DNA of 64,000 nucleotides from Diphasiastrum complanatum (Eukaryota > Streptophyta > Lycopodiopsida > Lycopodiales > Lycopodiaceae): contig MU831979.1 of the NCBI GenBank assembly GCA_029204225.1, positions 1 to 64,000 on the forward strand, in the 5' to 3' direction. Shown one piece after another: positions 32,861-47,219 of this stretch. The notes under the pieces were generated by a model that was given only the letters and a program-made list of their open reading frames with translations, made no database searches and was not told the DNA's origin. The stretch's first letter is position 1; each line of letters begins with the position of its first letter. The position numbers and the translations under genes were made by a program.

Positions 32861-35800
32861 GAAGATCGATTGGATTCTAAACCTACTAATTCTGGTTTTG
32901 AGCAAGCTTTTTACATGGGTAAATCTAATTGGTTATGATTATTCTCTTTACATTGAACGGAATTGAAAGCATAACTATGGGTGGGCTTAATCAATTTTCC
33001 AGGTCTACTTTTCCCTGAAAAGATCATGTTCTTTCGTCCCCGAAAATAATGAGTGTTTTTACCTGCTTCTGTCAAACCTGTACTTTTATAGGTAAGCAGA
33101 GTTTAAAATCATAATTATTGGGAATGAATTATGCATGTATCTTGAATCTTGCTGGAAAACTTTCCTCTGTTGGACGCTTGTAGCCTCGTTCACCTGCTGT
33201 GGATTTAAGGAACATTACATTAAGCTTAATAGCTAACCATGCTGCCAAAAGATGATGCTCAGTTGGTCATATCTCTTTGATGGATGAATGAACCTGTTGG
33301 ATTCCAGTATGATGACAATTGAGTTAGCAACGAGTTCATCTTTGTGTATTCCAGGATTAGGAAAGTTGCTCAGGTTTTGACCCCAATTGTTGAATCCCTA
33401 TTCTGTTGTTTATTCACAATCATGTAAGAGTCCAAAGAAATTGTAGTTCTAGACCGACGTAGGTTGTAGAATTATCTGTTTGGCAGATTGCAGTAAGCAG
33501 GACGTTCTTTCCTTGAGATCACCTGCTACAGCTATTTACAAGCATGGGAGTCGTGCTAATGCTCTGAAAGTACTCACTTCATCGTAGATCCCGCCATGCA
33601 CTTGGATCAGCGTATGCACGCTTCCTAGATGTGAGGATCTAAAATAGGCATTTGGAAATAATTCTAGCAGAACAATGCATGTTTTGGTACCTTTTCCATG
33701 GTTGCATTGCAGTCCATAGGTGAATATTTGGAAGGAGATGTGAAGCAGGAGGGCAGCTCTAGCGGCGATCAGTTCCAACCCGTGTTTTTATTGAATCCCG
33801 AGCATCATGCGAGCCTGTTGAGGCGACGAGTTTTCTGTCAGTGCAGAAAGTTGTGTGGATGAGGCTGATGTGAGCCTTCTGGAGCGTGAACGAGTGGTGG
33901 CTGTGAGGAGTTTAGGGTTTTGCCCTTTCCTTCTTGTGAACCCATGGTCTTTTTTTTGATTTTTTAAAAACCTTATTTTTTTGGGCTTTTTAGCATGCAT
34001 GTTCAAGGTGTTCAAAGAAGATTGGTGTATGAGGATGGTCAACAATTAGGATAATTGCTTGGCTATCTGCGTCAATGCAATCACATGCTGGTACGAAGGG
34101 ATTTTGACATTTAGTAGCTTTGAATTGGTTCGAAATGGGTTTTTAAGATCAACTCCGGAAGTTCAAGTTACTAACACGCAGTTATAGAAATTTCAGTTTC
34201 TTGGTGTCGGATGGTCAAAGTTCGACCTTGGAGTTAAATATTGTTCCCGTATAGCGAGTTGAAGAAATTTGGATTTCCTTTCTGTAGGGATAGTATGCAT
34301 GTTTTTGGACTTTATCACTTTGACTTTTTGCCAAGCCAGAAAAATTGGACCTTTAGTACTGTTGGATCTTTGGTGAAGCTGTAATAATCGGAATTCGATT
34401 CTTTAGTACGATACTATTTAAACCAATTAACTCTGGAGTATTGGTACTCCTAGTAAATGGAGTTAAATTGTGTTTTTTCAATTTTTTCCTTTTCAAATTG
34501 GTGGAACACCGATCAGTTGGTTATTGTGGTTTTGATGATTTTGGTCATTAAAATTGAACAAACCAAAGCTTTTGAGATACTGTTAAATAATTAATGAAAA
34601 ATTCATGGTATTTGGAGGTAATTCTTTACTCAACAAAATTATTTGGAGTGAATACAAATGCTATTTCCCATTAATTACAAATAACTTTAACGAAGTAATT
34701 CTTAAGCCAGTAAGTGAAAAGGGAGAACAGTCCAATTTTATTGAAAAAATTGTAACAATAGGAAGTACATAACTGATTTAATTTCTAGTAAAATCCTATG
34801 GTGAATTATATTCAAAAGATCAGACTAGTACTGTTTCACATACTAGTAGATGATTTTTGATGTATCAGTTATTTAGCCCAGGTATAGGATAGAAATGAAA
34901 TTGTTTCAGACTTTTTTTTTTATAGTAATTAATTTTTAAACATTTACTAATGTCATTACGTCTTCTTGATACCTTAGCTGATGGCTTTTCAGGGAACTGA
35001 AAATTCTAAGGAGGGAAGAAGAGTGGACATCAGTGGTAGTAAGTGTGATCGGGAAATGTATTTCGCAGTTAGGATTTTAGGTAAATCCCAGTAAATAATT
35101 GCTTAATACCGGTTATTAATTTCTTGGATAAAATTCATATAGTCATAACTTATATCTTTGTAACCCTTGTGGTATCCGCAGTTTTGGATGTCAATTGTGA
35201 TGTTAGAAGTAGAATTTGATACATGGATTACATTGGATCTGTTAATTGATAGAAGCTTGTCCCTAGAGTTAATGCTCTTGGATCCATGGGGATTGAAGCT
35301 TATCATTAGCTTGTAAGGATGAGAATGTAATATTGAACCATGTTAATTATTTTGTCTAAATCACAGAATCAGGTGTGGATTTGTGGTATCCATCTGATGG
35401 GCATGCCAGTCATCCAAATAAATGGATTCTCCAGTATTTGGGAACAAGAGATAATATCCTATAGTGATTATAGGACAGCTAGATGATTACTGGATCTCTA
35501 GAATATTAGATAAGGCGGTTAGAGGTTTTCTGGAAGGAAAGCTGATGGTATGGGACATCAGTAATTTTGGAAAGGGAATTCTAGGATTGTAAAGATCTGA
35601 TGATCAATGGTGTGTTTTAGTACCTAGTCGCGATATGGGAAAAATAGAACTGTTTGATCGAATGTGGGGTATTTTGAAAAATTTTGAGGTTTAATCTAGA
35701 TCCCAATGTTGTATCTCATTATTTACAAAATCAGAGATCCTCAAATCTATTTCTCGCTTACTTAATTAATTCTTTACTTCTTAATAATTTCTCGAATATA

Positions 35801-37150
35801 AGACATCAGACTGGTTTATATGAATTCTTTCCAACATGAAGTTATTCTTTTGAAAGACTGTTATGTCATATAAGTTACTACTTGTGTGAATAGACTTGGA
35901 ATTTAGATAAATTCTAAGGTTAAAGTGCTTCGATTTCTTGGGATTGGAAAACTGTTGAGAGTGAATGTTATTTGTCTTGGAGATTTTTCGGATATGTTAT
36001 TTACTCATGAGAAATAGAAAATCTTTTGTAGCTGAGTTACAAGATCTCAATGAGATATGTGAGTAACATATGTGGGTTCTGGAGGAATCTGCCAGATAAA
36101 AATGTGTTTATGTACTGGGTCATAGTGAGATTATTCACATATGTGCATGATTAATTTTGTATGAATCTACTGTGTATTCATGGTTACTAAGGTTATTTGG
36201 TGCACTTAACCTAGTCGGTGAACATAGACATATGATCAAGTATTGTTTGATAGATGCTTGCTAAGTTAACAAATCTTTGTTTAGAAGATTTATGGATTAA
36301 CTTATAAATGATTTGGGTAAGGATCTAAATGTGGTGTCATACTAGTATAATTGAATTCTTCATCTAGACATTTGAGATTTCTAAATCATTGGCAATTAAC
36401 TTGAGTAGTTGATTACTCCAGGATGAAGTTAATTGGTAAAACGATCAGTGTGATGTGGATTCACCAGAAACTGATGGTTTTGATTTATATTGCTTGTAAG
36501 ACGCATGATTAGTGAATCATTAGGTTCATCAGTTAAAATTATGTGCATCGGATATACAGTATTCTTGGGATAGAGTATTTCTTAGTTAATGAATAGACTC
36601 AGCTCATTAGTGATTATATCCCAAAGTGCTCAATTGGATAACAAATCATAATGAATCCAAGAATAATATCTGAATTGATATTCAGCAGGACTTTGGATAT
36701 CTAGATTTGAATCTAGATTGTAATCTAAAAATTTTTGTAGTTGAAGATGATTGTCATTTTGGTATGTATTCAGTCTTTAATTACCAGTGGTTTATAGACC
36801 TTAAATCTTGCACTTTAGTTAAAGAATCATGTTTGAAGAATATTCCTAATAGATATCATAGAACAGATATAGATTGAAAACGTATAGCATTGATAGGAAA
36901 ATATACATTCATATATCAAATGCAGCTCCATTTTATTGAATTTGGGAGCCCTGATGCCCAACTTGGGCTTCCATTTATTGAATGAAAGATTCTATACACA
37001 GATTTTGCTGAATTTTATTTGAGTATATTGTTCTTCCACAATGGTGATTGTTGTAGGTAGATCTTTGCAACACGTTACCAGCTCTCGTCTTTTTTGCATC
37101 TGTGACAAGACAAATATTAGTGAACGTGCCATTGAAAATTATGTCATTTT
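32861..37150. other. AT-rich gene-poor DNA
   Basis: About 4.3 kb without a supportable gene on either strand. Open frames are short, and neither polymerase nor enzyme motifs were seen. Repeated idioms such as GGATTAT and TTGGATATCT suggest old decayed repeats, but no family can be named. Confidence 0.4.
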
Positions 37151-37153
37151 TCT

Positions 37154-38270
37154 TTAGTTTGTACTATTTTGAAATGGCATTAAACATAGAGTACTTAGGA
37201 GTCTTCTGTTGATGATGAATCCGAAATAAGTCGGTAGATTGTTATGTAATAGCATGAGCTCTATTATGATAAAATCAAGCATCCAATGCTCTTCCACCTC
37301 AACCACAGTCAGAAGTCCTTCATTGTGTATGATGCTTATCTCCTTTCGGTCTGTGTGACCATTTAGTTTGAAGTCTTGATCTAGTGGTAGCCACGTGTCG
37401 ATAGTTTTCTTGTATCTCTGATAGCTAAATGTGTCACTGAGCATTTGTTTTTTGATATGATAATGAAACCCTCGAACACTTGAACTTGAGAAAAAAATCA
37501 ACAAATATATGCAATGAGAGAAACCAACATAGGTGAACAATTTTCGAACCCGTATTTTCCTTCATGGCATTTCTAACATCCAAGAGTAGCTTGCATATGA
37601 AGGATTCAGAAACAATACTGTCATTAATAGGCCACTCATCACTATGAAAACTTGGCAATGGAATTATTTCAAGCTTGTCGAAACCTCCATCTGTTTGTGG
37701 TATATATGAAGCTTCATAAAAAATATATATATATACCACTATCTGCAAGTTTTTTTGGACTTGTTCCTCTGTATTGCAGCTTTCCAACATCAGAGTGAAT
37801 CACATCCAATATTCCTACAAGTGATTGTGCTGGCTCCCATTCACTTATGTTTGATGGATATAAATCTGAAAGAAGAAAAACGTTGAAATATTTAAATCGT
37901 AATCTCAAGAGCATCAATAAAAAAATACCTATGATTACAATAGAGTGCATACGTTTTGATATACTTACAGTTACATTTTTTATGATCATGAGGATTGATA
38001 TCTTGTACTTTTATTTATGAATGAATATAAACATATTGTATTGTGACCTCCAAGAGTTGTCTTAAACTCCAAAATCTTTGCTTTCCAATAAGATTTGTGT
38101 GTCATATTTGTCTTTTTCTTCTATCAAAAATTGCCCTTTGATGATGGATGCAAGAACACCCATGAATTCTTCGTATATTTTATTGGCTTCCAGTTATCAG
38201 CGTCATTTTTCTCATTGTAAAGAATCACAGACTCAATTGTAGATCTTGGTCTCTTTGCCATTGTTATTTT
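37154..38270 (-). pseudogene. Unrecognised broken multi-exon gene-like region
   Basis: Several minus-strand segments look protein-coding but do not form one frame. They are a possible start MAKRPRSTIESVILYNEK (38270), a frame with EEFMGVLASIIKGQFLIEEK (about 38190-38110), and a segment after a good acceptor (pyrimidine run then CAG) starting LYPSNISEWEPAQSL. That third piece contains HSDVGKLQYRGTSPKKLADS. A fourth reads YIPQTDGGFDKLEIIPLP (about 37700) and a fifth KKTIDTWLPLDQDFKLNGH (about 37430). A (TA)n expansion at 37716-37735 separates two of them and shifts the frame. I do not recognise the family. It may be a decayed gene or an element-encoded protein. Confidence 0.35.
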
Positions 38271-38299
38271 CAAAGCTTAGGCACCAAAAATCTCTCTGA

Positions 38300-39285
38300 T
38301 ATGATACTAAATTCAATTTTTTGTATCACATTTAATCTCATGAGAATTTTTACAAGTAGAAGTGAGGAAGTCCTCCAAATCCAAGGTAGAGCCTCCAAAT
38401 GTCCTCCAAGCAACCTGCAAGCTTCAAGATGCTCCTCAACTCCAAGCTAGGATGCCTCCACCTGCAAGTAAGGATCTGCAAGCCTCCAAGGATCTCTCCT
38501 CCACCTGTGTCCGTACTCTTTAAACACAAAGATAGATAACAAACTGGCCTCAAGTATTCACTACCCAACCATAGATAGATCCAAGCTCCAAGCAAGATCT
38601 ATCTAGCACCGCCTGGCTAACCATAAACAAATCACAAGCATACCACAACACTCCATAGCATTCTCAAGATCCAAACCCTGCTTATGTCCCATACCATAAG
38701 CAAGATCCAAACCTCAAGCATACTACCACAAGAAAGCACTCTACACACTAGTAACAACACTAACAAGAGAGATCTCCCCCTCCCAATGGGCGCCCTACTA
38801 CCCTAATATAGATGGCCCATGGACCCCTCCAATGCACTATGGAGTTCCATGCTCATCCAATGAGAGAGAGAGAAGCCTAGGGGAGTTAAAGAATCTCCAA
38901 GAGCCTCCATAGGCTTATGGAATGTCAAGAGACTCCTTCCATAACCTATGACTCTTTGAATGCGTTTCTTGTGGGAGTTGGGAACTCAATGGACACTTTA
39001 GAAGGGCGTCCCCCTACTAGGTCCCATTGCCCAAGTTGTGCAAGTAAACTTTGGTCCTAGACCAGTAAAGTGATATGGTTCAAGGTTGAGGCCCAAGGTT
39101 TGGAAAAATAGTCATCCAATGACTTTCTAACACCTCTCTAGGTTCCATACCTCAATCCAATGCATAGACACCTACCTGCCCTTAAGCAAGGACACTAGTA
39201 CCTTAATCTAAGACACCTATCCTTGATACTAAGGGTATCCCTTATCCAAGGGTCACATGACTCCATACCTCCAACTTAGGTATAG
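38300..39285. other. CTCCAA-rich non-coding region next to copia R
   Basis: The plus strand is dominated by CCTCCAA, CTGCAAG and CAAGATCCAAA idioms (38370-38720). No gene is seen. It sits where the 3' part of copia element R should be, so it replaced or interrupted that element. It may be an LTR of an unidentified minus-strand element. Confidence 0.3.
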
Positions 39286-41971
39286 TCACTTGCCTGCAAG
39301 TAGAAAGATTTTAAGCTTAGCATACCAACTCCTTGGTGCTTGCTTAAGTCCATACAAACTCTTTTGTAGAAAACACACATGATTAGGCTTACCATGTGAA
39401 ATGTAGCCCTCGGGTTGCTCCATAAACAAATCCTCATCAAGACCAATTGCCATAGATTTTATCCAAAAAGTGTTACAAGTGATATGATGACCCGAATGCT
39501 TATATCTTTGCCACAGGTGCAAGGGTCTCATCATAGTCAATTTTATACTCTTCTGCATATCCTTTTGCCACTAGCCTTGCTTTGTACTTGTTGATTGATC
39601 CATCTTGGTTTGTCTTGGCTTTAAAGATCCACTTGCATCCAATAGCCTTGTCCTTTAGAAGTTCCACCAATCTCCATGTGTCATTCTTCATAAAAGCTTG
39701 ATACTCAAGATCCATTGCTTGGATCCACTCCTCTTTTTGTCTTGCTTCATCTACACATGTAGGTCCATCAAAAGAGATTAGGAAAGCATGTTTTGTGCCA
39801 CCAACAACTTGCTTACCTTTTTCATCATGAGTGAGACTCAAAGGTTGTTGCCTTTGCCTTGATGTCCTCCTTGGCTTTTGATTTGAGGTAGGCTCTTCAA
39901 CATCAACATCCAAAGTATCATCATTCATCAACATCAAGAATGTTAGATCCAGCATCCACACTGCCACTTGAAGAAACTTTTGAAAAGTTTTCCTCATAAA
40001 AAATGACCACTTTCTTAGTTGAAGGAATAAAAACTTTGTAAGCTCCTTGCTCACCTCACTATAACCAACAAATATATCTTTCTTTGAAGATGGATCCTCC
40101 TTTGTCCTATCATCAAGAGTAATGTTGATATAGCAAATGCATCCAAAAGTTTTGAAAAACTTGACACTTGGCCTCCTACCAAATAAGACTTCAAAAGAGG
40201 TTTTTTCCATCCACCAATACCACACTCAGCCATCTATTGCATAGAAAATTAGCACAACAAAGCTTGATCCCAAAAGGAGGCACCTTCACATAAGGTTCTA
40301 TTCTTCCTCTCGGACACTACATTTTGTTGTGGTGCCCTTGGGATTGCGTACTCCCTCTTGATCCCATTTGCATCGCAAAATGCTTTGAACTTGGTAAAAA
40401 TGTACTCACCACCATTGTCACTCCTCAAGCACTTGATCTTTGTAGAAACTTGGACTTTCCTTGTCATCTTGAACTTGACAAAGACATCAAGCACCTTTGC
40501 TCTTCAGTAGATACACCCAACAAAATCTACTAAAATCATCAATAAAAGTCACATGCATCTTAGCACCTCCATTGCTAATTGTAGTAACACCATGAATATC
40601 CGAATGCACGAGCTGAAAAGTATTACTTGACCTTGATGTAGATCTTGTAAGGTAATCTATGTGACTTGGATAAAGCACATTGCTCACAAACATGATTTTT
40701 GCATTGACAATTTTTCCTTTGTCATACATCCAACTTGGTTAGCAACAACACAAGAATCAAGTTTGAACAATTTACCTTGCCTCTTCCCTTTTTCAATCAA
40801 TTCATCCTCCTCCTTGATCAAACAAGCATTAACACCAAACTCCACTTTGAATCCCTTGTCAAGCATTTGACTCACACTATGAAGGTTCTTAGTGATAGAT
40901 GGAATGAACAAAGCATTTGTCAAATTCACATTCCTATTATTAGAGAGAGAAATAGGAATCATGCCAATCCCTTTGATTGCACACTCACCATCATTGGCCA
41001 TGTAGATCACCTTCTTGTCACCTTTAAATGCCATCAATGATGAATAATACTCCTCATGATATGTCATATGTGATGTTGCACCACTATCAAGGATCAACAT
41101 CTTCATGATTAGCCAACAAGTAATTAAGATGACATAACAAAAGCATCATTTGAATTTTGTTCATCAACACCATCTTCATCAAGAGTTAGATTGGTTTGCT
41201 TCCCACCTTGATCTCCCTTATTCATGAAGCAATCACTAGCAAAATGTCCTTTGACTCCACAATAGAAACATTTTAGCTTGGATCTATCTTTCTTCTTGCT
41301 AACAAAAGTAGAAGGCTCACCTTGATCTTTCCCTTTTGACCATTTGCTTTTGTCTTTTCCCTTGAACTTGCCTTTCTCCCTCTCCAACTTGAGATGTACA
41401 AGATGCTCCTCCTCTTGTTTGGATTATAAACTCTTCAACCACCAAGACCTCTTGTAAGTCCTCCATACTTGGAAATGTCTTTTGAATGGAAAAACTTTGC
41501 ACCCAAATTAGCTTGATCATCCAACAATCCATTAAGAACAACTTGAACAAGCTCCACATCCTTAATGCTTTCACTAATGCAAGACTAGTTCATCACTCAA
41601 AGCTTTAACTCTCAAAACAAAAGCATGAGCACTTTCATCCTTCTTTTGAAGACTTTGAAAAATTTTCCTCCTTAGGGTGAGAACTTAGAAACCTTCTTCA
41701 AGGTTTCCCAAGCTTCACCAGATGTAGTGCACTTACCAGCTTTCTTGAGAAGTTCATTAGTTTATTCATCTTGATCACATGTAGAGCTTTCTTTGCCCTC
41801 TTGTCATACCTCAATTTTTCTTGAGGTGCCAAAGGTCTCTTCTCACACCTACAACAATATCCATCAAATCATTCATCTCAAGCAAAGATTCCATCCTCAC
41901 CTTCCAAGTATACTAATTTGTTGAGGTAAGCCTATCATTGCCTTCCAACATGAAGCCACTGAGGTTGCCAT
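39286..41971 (-). pseudogene. Ty1/copia element R: gag to RT, multiple frameshifts
   Basis: Minus-strand gag starts near ATG 41971 and is frameshifted (TSTN-YSTWKVRMESLLEMND-like sequence). A CCHC knuckle CFYCGVKGHFASDC follows at about 41280. The protease motif LDSGATSHMTYHEEYYSS is near 41085. Integrase shows HSDIHG, FIDDFSRFCWVYLL, RSDNGGEYIF and SERKNRTLC (40729-40249), then the downstream FKTFGCICYINI motif (about 40155). The RT start (GCKWIFKAKTNQDGSI, KARLVAKGYAEEYKIDYDET) is at about 39640-39500, and LYGLKQAPRSWYAKL lies near 39330. The RT then stops before the YVDD region. The catalytic integrase residues D, D and E are all present, but breaks between domains make the element inactive. 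Confidence 0.88.
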
Positions 41972-42557
41972 GTTGCAATCATCTTATCTTCTCTTTGAAC
42001 CTATTCCAATGCACTTAGTACTCTCTTGAATATAAACAAATGAACTCAAGAAGAAATTACAAAGATTTGGAAACAATCTAGCCTCTCCTTTTCTCTCTTC
42101 TAACAAATCCTAGCACATAGAATGTTGATTTCTTGATCACAATAGATCTAAACACAATATGATGAACTTTTGCTAGCTCTTAAGTATGAAACACACTTTT
42201 GGAAAATTCCAGCAACTTAAAATGAGGAGATCCTATCAAATTTAGGATTCTTCCAAAAATGCAAAATATTGAATCAAACAAAATCTACATTGAAAAGCTA
42301 GAATCTTGATACAACATATAGTAGTATGTAACATCCACAATCATGAGCAATTATTTTTCTCTACATTCCAGTAAGTGGTTTAAATCGGCCTACTCCAAGT
42401 GATTTGACTAAAATGATTCTAGGATCACAAAGGCCCACTTTCTATACTTGAAAATGCAAGATTTGAGCTAGAAACACCCCCAAATCCACATAGAATTTAT
42501 GGCACCCTCAAATCCACCTCTAGATTTGACAAATACTCCAACTTTGACCTGCAACTT

Positions 42558-42569
42558 GCTCTGATACCA
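42558..42569 (-). other. Primer binding site of copia element R
   Basis: The minus strand reads TGGTATCAGAGC directly after a TTTTTTTCACA LTR end, about 590 bp upstream of the gag start at 41971. This confirms orientation and places the 5' LTR above 42570, where a foldback element now lies. Confidence 0.8.
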
Positions 42570-42796
42570 TGTGAAAAAAATAGATCCAAAACATACTTAG
42601 TGGATCAACAACATTACAGAAAATTTGAGATTCAAAAGGGCCTCTAAGGATTGCCATGTAGGTTGTCCGAGTTTACAATCTGGGCAGCTAGGTAAAATAA
42701 AATTAAAATTTTTTAAATCATAAATGTCAAAAAAAGAGAAAATACAGAGTGTGAGAGAAGGCTTTGGAGAAGTACAACATTGAAGAGAGGGGTGGT

Positions 42797-43550
42797 GCAA
42801 ATCTGGGGCAAATTTTTTTATTATGCACATGTAACAAAGAGTAGTGAAAAAAAATTTAAGTTTATTCCATAGAAAAACTAAAAGGGGGGGGGGGGGTTAT
42901 GAGAGAGGTGAAGTGAGAGGGGAGGGGCCATGCTCCTTGGAGACCCCCCCCCTTTGGCGTGCCAATCTCCACAGGGCCCGCTGGCCCGATGGATGCCACC
43001 TGGCCTGCTGGCCAGGCTCCCCCCTCACCCATTTTGAATGGGGGCAAGCTGGCGCATTGGCGCTAGCGTGTCCCCTCTTATGCTGGTGATCCCAAGGGTC
43101 ACCATCTTCTGCAATTGTCCGGACTGATGCTGCTCGGGAGTCGGGGATGATGTTGCTTGGGAGTTGGGGGATGATGTGTTGCTCGAGGATCTGCTCGAGG
43201 CAGAAATATGGTGCCCCTTGGGGGTGCCAGCACAAGAGGGGGCGCGCTGATGCCAATGCGCCAGCACGTCCCCATTCAAAATGGGGAGTGGGGAGCCTGG
43301 CCAGTAGGCCAAGTGGAATCCATCGGGCCATCGGGCCCTGAATGGGCCTACTGTCTTGAGGAGAATGGTGCATGAGGGGTGGTCATTCCAAGGAGTGCCT
43401 CCCTCTCCTCTTACTTCCTCTCTCTCGTAATCCCCCCCCCCTTCCCCCCCTCCCCCTCCCCTTTTTTTAGTTTTTTAATGTTATGAACTTAATTTTTTTT
43501 TACTACTATATGTTATATGTGTATAACAAAAAAAATTGTCCCAAATGTTT
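42797..43550. mobile_element. Foldback/MITE-like element with long inverted arms
   Basis: The left arm (42797-43104) is the imperfect reverse complement of the right arm (43216-43550). Paired landmarks are GTAACAAAGAGTAGTG with its partner near 43505, the G-run at about 42885 with the C-run at about 43430, GAGAGGTGAAGTGAGAGGGG with the complement near 43400, and TGGCCCGATGGATGCCACC with the complement near 43310. A central spacer of about 110 bp holds degenerate GGGGATGATGTTGCT repeats. The element is far more GC-rich than its surroundings. No transposase frame is present. It lies in the presumed LTR of copia R. The hairpin could be a small-RNA source. Confidence 0.65.
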
Positions 43551-45626
<2,076 letters not shown>

Positions 45627-45665
45627 ACTTTGGATATAGAAGGAGAGAGATCTTTGCTACTCGTG

Positions 45666-47102
45666 ATGGCTGCCATGGCTCAGCCTCTCTCCCTCCAATT
45701 GCTGATCCAACTCTTCCTGCTCACTCTCATTGCATGTCTCGACGTGCATGGTGCAGCCAAGACGCAGCTCAGTACATTCTCCCCTCCTGAGGTAGCATCA
45801 GAGGGCAGCAGTGGCACACTCGGAGTCGCATTGCTTCACATGGATCGTGAGTCTGCTGTCGCCTTTAGAGTTCTAGGTGAAGAGGAGAAGGCCTATGGAA
45901 GACTGGTTGAAGCTGTGAAGCGAAGCAACAAGAGAGCTGCCTTGTTTGCTGCCAGACTCAAGGCTGTTAATGTGTCTACAACAGAAATGGTTTTACCTTT
46001 GGCATATGATAGGAATCAAGGTTACCTGATGGAGGTGCACTTAGGAACTCCATCCCAGAAATTCCAAGTCATTGCAGACACAGGGAGCGAGCTAGGTTGG
46101 GTGGGATGCAAGCAGCGTAAAGTGAAGGGAGTAGTTTTGCCTAGCTTGGATCCCAATAAGTCTTCCAGCTACAAAGCCATACCTCGTGACTCTCCGAATT
46201 GCCAAGCTCTGCACTCTCTGGGGGATAATTTCACCTGCATCACAGGCACATGTTGCTTCCGCTATACGTACGGAGATGGTTCTATGCTATCAGGCAAATT
46301 CGCAACCGAAGCTCTGACCCTGATGGCATTGGACGGAAGTCCTCGAGTATTCCTAGGCATTGCATTTGGATGTGCACATCACCTGTCAGGCATGAGAGGA
46401 ATTCAAGGCATTATGGGCTTGGCTAGAAGCAGGATTTCTCTTCCAGGGCAGCTCTCTAACTCCAATATTCCCTACAGATTCTCTCTGTGTTTGTTGTCAT
46501 TTCACTCTGGCAGTAACCTGAAAAGCTCCTTGCGGTTTGGTACTGCACCTACGCTTCAGGGACCTGGAGTGCTGACTACTCCTTATGTGTTCAAGGAACA
46601 GACGCAGATAGCTGTACTTTACTGGTTGAATTTGCAAGCAATCAGCATCGGAAATGTTAAAGTAACTATGCCTCCTCAAACCAACTCTCAGGATGGCAAT
46701 GGCACAGTCATAGACTCGGGCACTGACATTACACTTGTTGATCCATCTGTGTTTCATAGTCTAGCAAAAGCTTTTAAAGCAGCCACTTCAGACCTGCCTC
46801 ACGTGGAGGGCTCCGAAGTAGGACTACATCTATGCGTGAATTTATCAGCACACGAGAACTACAAATTTCCATCATTTACCTTGCATTTTCAAGACGCAGA
46901 CATGCCACTTCCTGGAGATAATTATCTCTATCATCTAGCTCAAAAAATTACTTGCCTCAACCTGGCGAGTTCAGGTGTGGGGGGTTTCAGTATAATCGGA
47001 TCCATCAATCAACAAAATTTTGAGATTCTCTACGACAACGTGGAATCAACATTATCGTTTGTTCCCAGAGACTGCAGCAAAGCCTCCTATTCATCCCCAT
47101 AA
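45666..47102 (+). CDS. Nepenthesin-type aspartic protease (A1 family), intronless
   Basis: The ATG at 45666 is preferred over the in-frame ATG at 45630, because it places a hydrophobic signal peptide (LSLQLLIQLFLLTLIACLDV) at the N-terminus. The mature enzyme would be secreted or enter the vacuolar route. The 478-residue precursor has a propeptide of about 100 residues and the two catalytic motifs, DTGS (Asp about residue 138, nucleotide 46077) and DSGT (about residue 350, 46713). It also has the flap motif YTYGDGS. Cysteines at WVGC, PNC, FTC and TCC fit the plant atypical/nepenthesin-like group, which usually lacks the plant-specific saposin insert, as here. There is no intron and no C-terminal anchor signal. 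The frame is intact and the gene is probably functional. Exact substrate unknown. Confidence 0.9.
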   Translation: MAAMAQPLSLQLLIQLFLLTLIACLDVHGAAKTQLSTFSPPEVASEGSSGTLGVALLHMDRESAVAFRVLGEEEKAYGRLVEAVKRSNKRAALFAARLKAVNVSTTEMVLPLAYDRNQGYLMEVHLGTPSQKFQVIADTGSELGWVGCKQRKVKGVVLPSLDPNKSSSYKAIPRDSPNCQALHSLGDNFTCITGTCCFRYTYGDGSMLSGKFATEALTLMALDGSPRVFLGIAFGCAHHLSGMRGIQGIMGLARSRISLPGQLSNSNIPYRFSLCLLSFHSGSNLKSSLRFGTAPTLQGPGVLTTPYVFKEQTQIAVLYWLNLQAISIGNVKVTMPPQTNSQDGNGTVIDSGTDITLVDPSVFHSLAKAFKAATSDLPHVEGSEVGLHLCVNLSAHENYKFPSFTLHFQDADMPLPGDNYLYHLAQKITCLNLASSGVGGFSIIGSINQQNFEILYDNVESTLSFVPRDCSKASYSSP

Positions 47103-47205
47103 TGCTCCTGCTGGCTGTTTGATCAATTAGTACCTGGTTGTGCCAGTGTGTTCTTTCATCCAAGCAATAATAATAGCGGTATCAAAGACTCATACTCGCT
47201 AGAAC

Positions 47206-47211
47206 AATAAA
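47206..47211 (+). terminator. Polyadenylation signal of the protease gene
   Basis: AATAAA about 105 bp after the stop codon at 47100-47102, in AT-rich DNA. It is the most likely near-upstream polyadenylation element. Confidence 0.5.
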
Positions 47212-47219
47212 TCTTAGGG

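Noticed and set aside
33788-34045. An 85-codon basic minus-strand frame
   Set aside because: Low complexity and no recognisable domain or gene context.
38281-38310. Possible minus-strand primer site near GATATGATACTAAATTC
   Set aside because: Only a partial match to the initiator-Met primer site and no CA-ending LTR edge; not strong enough to call an element boundary.
42862-43373. Several overlapping frames of up to 158 codons in GC-rich DNA
   Set aside because: They come from the inverted arms of the foldback element, with few stops because of high GC content, and mirror each other on both strands.
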